33,973 bases of DNA from Thermoanaerobaculia bacterium (GTDB taxonomy: Bacteria > Acidobacteriota > Thermoanaerobaculia > Multivoradales > Multivoraceae). The notes below the pieces were generated by a model. It ran no database searches, was not told where the DNA came from, and saw nothing but the letters and a program-made list of their open reading frames with translations. Positions 27,599 to 33,973 of this stretch are shown piece by piece. The stretch lies in contig JAJDZH010000434.1 in assembly GCA_022824725.1 (NCBI GenBank), forward strand, positions 1-33,973, given 5' to 3'. Each line of letters opens with the position of its first letter. The stretch's first letter is position 1. The translations under genes and the position numbers were made by a program.

Positions 27599-28654
27599 AT
27601 GCCGAGGTCGCTTCGCCTGACGCTGACGATCCTGGCCTTGGCCGGCGCGTTCCCCACGGGAATCGCAGCCGACGGGCTCACCGCCTACCGCGGATCGGCC
27701 TGGGCGCACCTGCAGGCGACCGCCGAACCGCCCGTCCTGTGGCTGGGGACCGAGCGCTCCGTGGCGTTGCCCGCGGCCGGAGCGACGGGCGCCGCTCGCT
27801 ACGACGACCTGGTTCTCCTCGGTCCGCGATCCGACGGCGGCGTCGAGTGGGCGGTCGCCGGCCACGCCCGCGGCACGGACGGGCCCCGCTTCCTGCTGTA
27901 CGCCGGCCGCGGGACGGAAGTGACCGCTCTGCCGGCGCCGGAACGGGCGAGACCGGGGAACCGGCTCGCCTCGGCCCGGTGGCTCGCGTCGGACGGCCCC
28001 GAGCCCCTGCACGGTCTTGCCTGGCTCGAGGCGAACCGACCCCGCGCCCAGGAGGTGTGGCTGGCGCCCTGGGGCGGCGGCGTCTTCGGACCTGCCGTCC
28101 GACTGGTCGCGGATGGTCCCGGTTCCCAGACCGCTCTGGACGCCGCGGTGCTCGCCGACGGTTCCTGGCTGCTCGTCTGGTGCGCCTTCGACGGCGAGGA
28201 CGACGAGCTCGTCTGGCGGCACCGCCAGCCCAACGGAAACTGGGTCGGCGGCCGCGTCTCGCCCGACAACGGCGTGCCCGACATCACGCCCCGGCTCCTC
28301 GTCACCCGGGACGGCGCCGCGGTCGCCTGGAGCCGCTATGACGGCCGGGTCTACCGGGTGCGGACGGCGCGCTTCGAGGACGGACGCTGGAGCGACGAGG
28401 ACTGGGCGGGTCCACCCGATTCGCTTTACCCCGAGTGGGCCGGCGACGGCGACACACTGCTCTTCCTGGAAGGCGCGAGCCGGACCTGGACCGCGGCCGG
28501 GCCGGCGTCGACGCTGCGCTTCGAGGCGGCGACGTCGACCTCGGCGACGCCCGTTCTCGACCGCGACTCCACGTCGGGTCTCCTGCGCGCGCTCTGGCCC
28601 GAGACGTCCGGCTGGCGCGCCGAACCCGGACGGCCTGCCGGGGTACGACCGTGA
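27599..28654 (+). CDS. Secreted protein, possible beta-propeller-like fold, function unknown
   Basis: 351 aa from the ATG at 27599. A signal peptide (about residues 1-22) precedes a chain rich in short beta-strands with recurring Trp and Asp-box-like spacing (for example VLWLGTERSVALPAAG, WLLVWCAFDGEDD, PRLLVTRDGAAVAWSRYDG), which resembles sialidase-type propellers without a clear family match. Upstream frame extension is antisense to the SDR gene and is rejected. The stop overlaps the GTG start of the glycosyltransferase gene (GTGA, four shared bases), so the two are translationally coupled and probably act together at the cell surface. Confidence 0.72.
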   Translation: MPRSLRLTLTILALAGAFPTGIAADGLTAYRGSAWAHLQATAEPPVLWLGTERSVALPAAGATGAARYDDLVLLGPRSDGGVEWAVAGHARGTDGPRFLLYAGRGTEVTALPAPERARPGNRLASARWLASDGPEPLHGLAWLEANRPRAQEVWLAPWGGGVFGPAVRLVADGPGSQTALDAAVLADGSWLLVWCAFDGEDDELVWRHRQPNGNWVGGRVSPDNGVPDITPRLLVTRDGAAVAWSRYDGRVYRVRTARFEDGRWSDEDWAGPPDSLYPEWAGDGDTLLFLEGASRTWTAAGPASTLRFEAATSTSATPVLDRDSTSGLLRALWPETSGWRAEPGRPAGVRP

Positions 28655-30966
28655 GGAGCACGATCCGGGCACTGTCCGCGCGCTTCCAGGCCCGACTCCA
28701 CGACCGCGAAGGACTGTTCGCGAGCCGCCCGGCGGTCGTGACGCTGGCGGCCTTGAGCCTCTTCCTGCTGGCGGTGCCGCTGACCATCGGCAAACCCGGT
28801 CAACCGGCGACGCTCAAGGCGGACGAGCCCGCCTACTACCTGATGGCGCTCAGCCTCGCCCGCGACCTCGACCTGAGCTACGAGCCGGCGGACGGCGACC
28901 GGCTGCTCGAGGAGTTCCCGTTCGCTTCGACCGGCAACCTGATCCTGATGACCTCGGACGGCTGGCAGACCGTCCACTACGGCAAACCGCTGGCCTACCC
29001 GCTGTTCGGAGCGCCCTTCGCCGCCCTGTGGGGCGCGAACGGGCTGCTGTTCTTCAACATGGCGCTCTTCGTCGCCATGCTGTGGCTGGCCGCGATGTTC
29101 CTGGCCCGCCGCGCCTCGCCCGCGGTCGCCGCCGCCTTCGCCTGCGGCCTGCTGCTGCTCTCGGCCTGCTCGCGCTACGTCTTCTGGCTCCAGCCGGAGG
29201 TGTTCAACATGTTCGGCGTCCTCGGCGCCCTCTACTGGGGCTTCGAGAACCGCCGGCGCGCCTGGTGGCTGACGGCCCTCTCCGGCGTGCTGCTGGCGCT
29301 GCCGGCCTACAACAAGCCGATGTTCGCCGCCATCGCGCTGCCTCTGGCCGGCGCCTTCCTGCTGCGCCGGCAGTGGCGGACGGCCGCCCTCTGGATCGCC
29401 GGCTTCGCGGCCATGCTGGCTCTGCTCTCCGCGATGTCGCTCGGCTGGACCGGCCAGCTCCTGCCCTACCTGGGCTCCGACGTGCGGGCGGCGGTCCGCG
29501 TATGCGAGCCGGGCGGCTGGCCGGCGGAGATCGTCGAGGCGCGGCGGGTCGCCGAAGGCCAGGCCCCGACCACCGGCGAAGCGGCGGCGGCCGTCACCAT
29601 TCCCGAGTCGCCGACCGGCAACACGTTCTCCTGGCTCTTCCGCATTCCCCGCCAGTCGTTCGGCGAAGTCGTCGAGAACGCCGGCTACTTCCTCGTCGGC
29701 CGCCATGCCGGCCTGCTTCCCTACCACCCGTTCGCGGCTCTCGCCTTCGGCCTGTTCCTGTTCGGCGGCCGCCGCGACCGGGACCGCTGGCTGCTCGTCC
29801 TGGCGCTGGCCGCGATCGCCGGCTACTTCCTGCTGTTCATCGGCTGGAACTGGCAGGGCGGCGGCGGTTTCATCGGCAACCGCTACTTCGTCAGCGTGAT
29901 GCCTGCCTTCCTGTTCCTCGTGCCCGGCCGGATCCCGCCCTGGACGTTGCCGGCCGGGGGGCTCGCCGCCGGCCTGTTCACCGGTGCGATGGTGCTTGCG
30001 CCGTTCGGCGTCAACGTGCCCGCGCCGACGCTGCAGGCGCACACCCGCAACGCGCCGCTCCGCTACCTGCCATTCGAGTTCTCGTTGCGCAATGTGCCCG
30101 GCTACGAGCGGAGGAGCATCGCGGGCATGCGGATCCTGGGTCGTGCCGACCGGGTGCTGGAACGCGGCGGCGCCTGGTGGATCGCCGCCCGCGGTCCGAG
30201 CGAACTGTTCCTCGAGTCCCGGCACCGCTTCGACAGCCTGACGCTCTTCGTCACTTCGCCCGTGGCGCCGAACCGTGTGCGCCTGCGCCTCGACGGCGGT
30301 CCGGCGGTCGACGTGGAGTTCGCCGAGGCCGGCCGTCGCCAGCGGGTGACCCTGCGGTCCACGAGGCCGCACAGGACGAGGAGGCGCGACGGCCACCGCA
30401 GCTACGTCCACCGCCTGCGCGTCGAAACCACCCGCGGCGCGCCCACCGTCTGGACCAGGGTGCGGCCGCCCGCGCCGTGCGCCGTCTACGCCTGGAACCG
30501 CGAGACCGAAGAGACCTTCTACCTCGGCGCCGAGCTGCGGCTCCTCGCCAGCGAGGAGCACATGAACGCCGAGGTCTTCGCGGCCCGGATCGGCACCGTC
30601 GGCCTGATGCCGGCCGCGCTGCCCGCCGGGGCGGAGGTCGAGCTACCGGTCGGCGTGACGAACGAGTCCCAGGTGACCTGGCGCCGCCAGGGCTACGTCG
30701 GGGTCAACCTCGCGTCCCGCTGGCGGCAGGGGATCGCGACGGAAGAAGGCGAGGAGCCCGGCCCGCGGATCGCCCCGGAAGGCCGGCGCAGCCTGCTGCC
30801 GGAGCTGGCGCCCGGCGGCTTCGAGACGGTGATGCTGCGGGCGCGGGCACCGGACGAGCCGGGCGACTACACGCTGGAGATCGACCTCGTCTACGAGCAG
30901 GTCGCCTGGTTCGAACAGCGCGGCGGCGTACCGCTGCGGCTGCCGATCCGCGTGGAGGCGCCATAG
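28651..30966 (+). CDS. Multi-spanning membrane protein, GT-C glycosyltransferase-like, with C-terminal beta domain
   Basis: 771 aa from the GTG at 28651. About ten transmembrane helices occupy residues roughly 28-480. The first extracytoplasmic loop has a D-E pair (Asp58-Glu59 in KADEPAYYLMALSLARD), the usual metal/nucleophile motif of GT-C enzymes such as ArnT and PMT. The C-terminal 290 residues are beta-rich, with an Ig-like module near the end (VELPVGVTNESQVTWRRQGYVGVNLASRW). This suggests transfer of a sugar from a polyprenyl-phosphate donor on the periplasmic side, but donor and acceptor are unknown. Translationally coupled to the preceding secreted protein by the GTGA overlap. Convergent with the DUF4910 peptidase across 58 bp. 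Confidence 0.78.
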   Translation: MRSTIRALSARFQARLHDREGLFASRPAVVTLAALSLFLLAVPLTIGKPGQPATLKADEPAYYLMALSLARDLDLSYEPADGDRLLEEFPFASTGNLILMTSDGWQTVHYGKPLAYPLFGAPFAALWGANGLLFFNMALFVAMLWLAAMFLARRASPAVAAAFACGLLLLSACSRYVFWLQPEVFNMFGVLGALYWGFENRRRAWWLTALSGVLLALPAYNKPMFAAIALPLAGAFLLRRQWRTAALWIAGFAAMLALLSAMSLGWTGQLLPYLGSDVRAAVRVCEPGGWPAEIVEARRVAEGQAPTTGEAAAAVTIPESPTGNTFSWLFRIPRQSFGEVVENAGYFLVGRHAGLLPYHPFAALAFGLFLFGGRRDRDRWLLVLALAAIAGYFLLFIGWNWQGGGGFIGNRYFVSVMPAFLFLVPGRIPPWTLPAGGLAAGLFTGAMVLAPFGVNVPAPTLQAHTRNAPLRYLPFEFSLRNVPGYERRSIAGMRILGRADRVLERGGAWWIAARGPSELFLESRHRFDSLTLFVTSPVAPNRVRLRLDGGPAVDVEFAEAGRRQRVTLRSTRPHRTRRRDGHRSYVHRLRVETTRGAPTVWTRVRPPAPCAVYAWNRETEETFYLGAELRLLASEEHMNAEVFAARIGTVGLMPAALPAGAEVELPVGVTNESQVTWRRQGYVGVNLASRWRQGIATEEGEEPGPRIAPEGRRSLLPELAPGGFETVMLRARAPDEPGDYTLEIDLVYEQVAWFEQRGGVPLRLPIRVEAP

Positions 30967-31024
30967 CAGTCCGTCGGCGTGGCCGCACACCGGGTGCGCC
31001 GGCTGCTGGACCTTCCGCCTCCTC

Positions 31025-32443
31025 CTACTCCACTTCCTCCAACAGCCCGGCCTCCCGAAGCGCCTCCGCGGCCTCGCCGACGACGCCCGGCGGCAACCCC
31101 GAACGCTCCGCGATGTCGCCCAGGGAGCGCTCGCCGTCGCTCTGGTTGAGCACCCACAGCATGGCGATCTCGAAGCCCTCGCGGCCGGCGCCGCCGAGGC
31201 CGCCGTAGAGGCCGCGGCGACCGAGCTGAGGTTCGCCGAAGGGCTCGAGATTGCGGTAGCGGCGGCCGCCGGCTGTGCGCAGGGGCCGCGCCTGGGCCGA
31301 TGGAGCGTCCAGGCCGGTGTGGGCCGCGCTTCTCTGGCCGTCTTCGGCGGCCGGCGGCGCAGCCACTCCTTCCTCGAGCACGGCGGCGATCGCCAGGTAC
31401 GCCGCGAGCGAGCCGGCGAGTGCATCCGCGGCGATGAACGAGAGGTCGTCGGCGGAGGTGTGGTACTCGGAGTAGCGACCCCAGGGCGTGCGGGTCAGGA
31501 CGCCGACCGGGAGGTCGAAGCCGGGGGAGCAGTACTGGCGCTCGTCGTAGCCGAAGGGGAAGAAGTCCTCGGTGACGAGGTCCTCGCCGAGACCGGCCAG
31601 GGCGGCGGCCACGGCGCGGTCGATCTCGCGGTCGCCGTGGCGGCTCTTCTTGTAGTGGAAGGCGCCGCCATCGCCCAGGTTGGCGGCGATCAGCCCGTGG
31701 CGGAAGGTTTCCAGGCGGTCGCGGTTCCGGGCCAGCCAGGCGATCGCGCCGATGCCGCCCGGCGCGAACAGGAAGCGGTAGCTGTAGCGGCGCCCGGGAA
31801 TCCGGGCCAGGGCCTCGGCCAGGTGAACCGCGACGGCGATCCCGGACAGGTTGTCGTTGGCGAGCCGGGGATGGCAGACGTGGCTGGAGATGAGGACCTC
31901 TTCGGCGGTTGCGCCGGGCAGCAGATACTCCCCCCAGGTCATCGCACCGTCCTCGAGCGAGGCATCGATGAAGACCTCGTACTCGACGTCGGGCAGTGAC
32001 TCGAACAGGCGATGGGGCAGGCAGAAACCCCAGGTTTCCTCGTAGTAGGAGGTGCGATAGGGGATCAGGTCCGGCTGTTCCGGCAGGCTGTGGAGGTGCG
32101 GCCGCAGCTCGTCGAGCGTCACCCGGCGGTGGACGGGCGCGCTGTAGCCGACCAGGTGGAGGTTGTGGTCGGCGAAGTCGACGACCTTTCGGCCCGCAGG
32201 ATCCCGGATCCACGCCTCGCGCGGGTTCCACTCCCGCGGCACGGTCCAGTCGAGGACCGGCGTGCCGGTGGGGAGTTCGTGGAGTTCGAGGGGGATCCGG
32301 CGGCCGATCCGCCCGAGCGTGGCGCGCACGCCGTCCCCCGTGAGGCTCCGGGGGATCGGGTAGAGCTCCCCGGCGAGGTCCATCATCGACCGTCCGGCGG
32401 CGTCGCGGTCGAGGGCGGCGAGAGCCTGCCGGACGGTGGACAT
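31025..32443 (-). CDS. DUF4910/M28-like aminopeptidase with C-terminal winged helix
   Basis: 472 aa from the ATG at 32443. The first part (about residues 10-140) resembles DUF2172 beta-domains. The middle is an M28-type aminopeptidase-like domain with SSHVCHPRLANDNLSG (about 185, zinc His/Asp) and EYHTSADDL (about 330, His). The usual glutamates are less clear. The C-terminus (about 400-472) folds like a winged helix (SLGDIAERSGLPPGVVGEAAEALREAGLLEE). This DUF2172-DUF4910-HTH architecture is a known but poorly characterised family often found beside polysaccharide genes. Longer upstream translation runs through the REP-like repeat and is rejected. No signal peptide, so it is cytoplasmic. Confidence 0.82.
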   Translation of the reverse strand: MSTVRQALAALDRDAAGRSMMDLAGELYPIPRSLTGDGVRATLGRIGRRIPLELHELPTGTPVLDWTVPREWNPREAWIRDPAGRKVVDFADHNLHLVGYSAPVHRRVTLDELRPHLHSLPEQPDLIPYRTSYYEETWGFCLPHRLFESLPDVEYEVFIDASLEDGAMTWGEYLLPGATAEEVLISSHVCHPRLANDNLSGIAVAVHLAEALARIPGRRYSYRFLFAPGGIGAIAWLARNRDRLETFRHGLIAANLGDGGAFHYKKSRHGDREIDRAVAAALAGLGEDLVTEDFFPFGYDERQYCSPGFDLPVGVLTRTPWGRYSEYHTSADDLSFIAADALAGSLAAYLAIAAVLEEGVAAPPAAEDGQRSAAHTGLDAPSAQARPLRTAGGRRYRNLEPFGEPQLGRRGLYGGLGGAGREGFEIAMLWVLNQSDGERSLGDIAERSGLPPGVVGEAAEALREAGLLEEVE

Positions 32444-32490
32444 GGGCCTATTCTGCGCGATGCTGGTGGCGCCAGTATCGTCGGCGGTCA

Positions 32491-32640
32491 CTGCTGCAGA
32501 CCATCGTCCTCGGCCAGGGTCGTGACGCGCCCGGAACAGAGCCGCGATCACGGCGAGAGCCTCTCTCTGGGTGCGCGGGTCTTCCGACCCGCTGCCGCCG
32601 AAGGCGGCCGGAAACACGCCGCCGCGAAGCGGCGACCGCT
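32491..32640 (+). repeat. REP-like repeat, copy 9, with conserved left extension
   Basis: Full-length plus-orientation copy from 32567: head, GCGGGTCTTCCGACCCGC, GCCGCC-GAA-GGCGGC and CGCCGC-GAA-GCGGCG. The preceding 76 bp (32491-32566) is closely related to 16039-16113. It lies between the phosphodiesterase stop (32655) and the peptidase start (32443), both on the minus strand. Confidence 0.87.
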
Positions 32641-32654
32641 ACCGCGGCACGCCG

Positions 32655-33973
32655 CTACAGGTACCCCATCGCCTTCAGGCGCTCGATCTCGTGCCGGGTC
32701 CGCTCGACGTCCGTGCCGCCTACCGTATCGACGGGCTCCCATGCGTCGCGGTATGTCGCAACCCGGCGAGCCGAGCCCGGGTCCGGCGGCGTCTCGAACG
32801 CCTCCTCCAGAACCCTGCCCTCGGCGTCCTCCGGGACAGGCAACCCGAGCAGCGCCAGCACGGTCGGGAAGACGTCGAACACGTGGCTGCTTTCCAGCCG
32901 GTGGCCGCGGCGGATGCCGGGGCCGTACAGCAGCAGGACTCCGTCCGGACCGTGCCGGTGCTGGGTGTAGAGGCGGTGGACGAAGGTCGGCGACTGGCCG
33001 TGGTCGGAGGCGATGACGAAGACCGTCTCGGGGCCAAGAGCGCGCCGCAGTTCGCCGACCAGGCCGTCGATCCGCCGGTAGACGTCGGCCACCGCCTCCC
33101 CGTGCTCCTCGATGCCGGCCCGCGAGACGAACGGGAACAGCTCCGGCTCGGCCCAGCGCCAGCGCTGGTGGGAGACGGTGTCCGGTTCATGGGTATAGAG
33201 GTTGAGGAAGCGCGGCGGCGGCAGGCCCTGCCGGGAGCGGTGCTCCAGCAGGGCGAGCACGGCCCGGTGCTGCCATTCGAGGTCCGGCCGGCCGGCGGCC
33301 GCGTCCAGGACCTCCTGAGGCACGTCGGGCGGCTGGGCGAACCACTCGATCGTCGCGGCCGCGCCGCCGGAGGCCGCCAGTGCGTCGTTCAGGCCGTAGC
33401 CGAGCATCCGGCTCGACGGCTCGAGCATCTCCTGCGCCGGGAACGAGTAGAAGTAGCCGTCGACGACGACCGTCGGCAGGCCGGCCCGGTCCGCGATCTC
33501 CCAGATCGGCGGCGAGGCGAGGTCGAGCCGGTTGACGAAACGCCGCGAGATTCCCGGCGCCCAGGCAAGGAGATCGATCAGTTCCTTGAAGTAGGTGCGG
33601 TGAACCGGAAACAGGCCGGCGCCCGAACCGGGAAAACGAATCCGGTAGAAGTCGTGGACGCCGTGGCGTCGCGGCGACTCGCCGGTGTAGATCGACGCCC
33701 AGATCACGGCGGAGTTCGCGTCGCTGATCGTCCCGAGGCGGCTCGACGTACCGTCGCGGACGAACTCCGCCATGTTCGGCAGCTCGCCGGCGTCGATCAA
33801 CTTGTCGAGCATGTCGGGGTCCACCCCGTCGAAGCCGAGCAGGGCCACCGGCGGCCCTTCGCCGGCGACCAACGCCGTCGGGTCGAAGGACCCCGCCTCT
33901 CGTTCCGGGACGAGCCGGAACGCGATCGGCAGCGCCACGTGGGCCGCGACCAGGGCGATCGCGAGCGCGGCCA
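32655..33973 (-). CDS. Type I phosphodiesterase/nucleotide pyrophosphatase-like protein, 5' end beyond window
   Basis: At least 439 residues; the frame is open to the right edge and its first visible residues (AALAIALVAAHVALPIAF) form a membrane helix, so the true start lies outside and the GTG at 33938 is probably internal. It is an alkaline-phosphatase-superfamily enzyme: VALLGFDGVDPDML supplies the first metal Asp, SDANSAVIWASIYTGESPRRHGV the nucleophile region, HEPDTVSHQRW and IASDHGQ the other metal ligands. It ends HEIERLKAMGYL, the same C-terminal motif as the protein at 25350-26819. Likely membrane-anchored with the catalytic domain outside the cytoplasm; substrate unknown. Confidence 0.83.
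   Translation of the reverse strand, partial: AALAIALVAAHVALPIAFRLVPEREAGSFDPTALVAGEGPPVALLGFDGVDPDMLDKLIDAGELPNMAEFVRDGTSSRLGTISDANSAVIWASIYTGESPRRHGVHDFYRIRFPGSGAGLFPVHRTYFKELIDLLAWAPGISRRFVNRLDLASPPIWEIADRAGLPTVVVDGYFYSFPAQEMLEPSSRMLGYGLNDALAASGGAAATIEWFAQPPDVPQEVLDAAAGRPDLEWQHRAVLALLEHRSRQGLPPPRFLNLYTHEPDTVSHQRWRWAEPELFPFVSRAGIEEHGEAVADVYRRIDGLVGELRRALGPETVFVIASDHGQSPTFVHRLYTQHRHGPDGVLLLYGPGIRRGHRLESSHVFDVFPTVLALLGLPVPEDAEGRVLEEAFETPPDPGSARRVATYRDAWEPVDTVGGTDVERTRHEIERLKAMGYL

Noticed and set aside
28017-31208. 1063-residue plus-strand frame
   Set aside because: Shadow of the secreted-protein and GT-C genes, Arg/Pro-rich, no membrane helices or motifs.

Overview
The window is about 70% G+C and encodes a diderm with lipopolysaccharide: a complete Kdo branch (kdsB, kdsA, kdsD, kdsC), LolA and Tat export. 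OmpR-type winged-helix domains fused to a membrane anchor and often to FlgO/TolB-like domains, many GTG/TTG starts with weak Shine-Dalgarno sites, and several alkaline-phosphatase-superfamily/'sulfatase' proteins suggest an Acidobacteriota-like organism. That assignment is inference; there is no rRNA here.

Layout. 1-2100: a short winged-helix regulator with two perfect palindromes upstream, and a secreted metallo-beta-lactamase-fold hydrolase. 2260-6215: a three-gene redox module. It comprises a NirB-like FAD/NAD reductase fused to a BFD [2Fe-2S] domain and a five-helix membrane domain carrying two H-x13-H pairs, an 11-heme c-type cytochrome, and a mono-heme Tll0287-like lipoprotein. Together they look like a route from NAD(P)H across the inner membrane into periplasmic hemes. 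6295-9814: Mn-type SOD, a convergent S41 protease, and tatA-tatC. 9984-14902 (minus strand): kdsB-pyrG-kdsA-kdsD-kdsC, an operon that makes Kdo and the CTP needed to activate it. 15025-18414 (minus): a lipoprotein with a rhamnosidase-N-like beta-sandwich, then purH-lolA translationally coupled. 18519-19434 (plus): tRNA-Phe, then a roughly 620-nt region with a sigma70-type promoter, a 13-bp helix joining its two ends, GNRA-capped hairpins and a 3' T-run. I read this as a large structured non-coding RNA of unknown class. 19710-23760: a second winged-helix regulator, facing aat, ychF and a dockerin-bearing GDSL hydrolase on the other strand. 23919-33973: secreted proteins, two alkaline-phosphatase-superfamily proteins, an SDR, a GT-C-like glycosyltransferase and a DUF4910-type peptidase; this is a cell-surface and glycan-flavoured set.

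Throughout the window a REP-like repeat of up to about 70 bp recurs. It starts CTGGGTGCGC, then has a GCGGGTC/GACCCGC hairpin and two further GC-rich hairpins. It sits between genes singly or as inverted pairs. It also lies inside coding sequence: in frame in the purH linker, and at the overlapping 3' ends of aat and the second regulator. Two copies share a further 75 bp of flanking sequence, so the mobile unit may be larger than the hairpins.

The most interesting items are the putative large RNA (18816-19434), the reductase/cytochrome b/multiheme module (2260-6215), and the repeat family that has become protein-coding.
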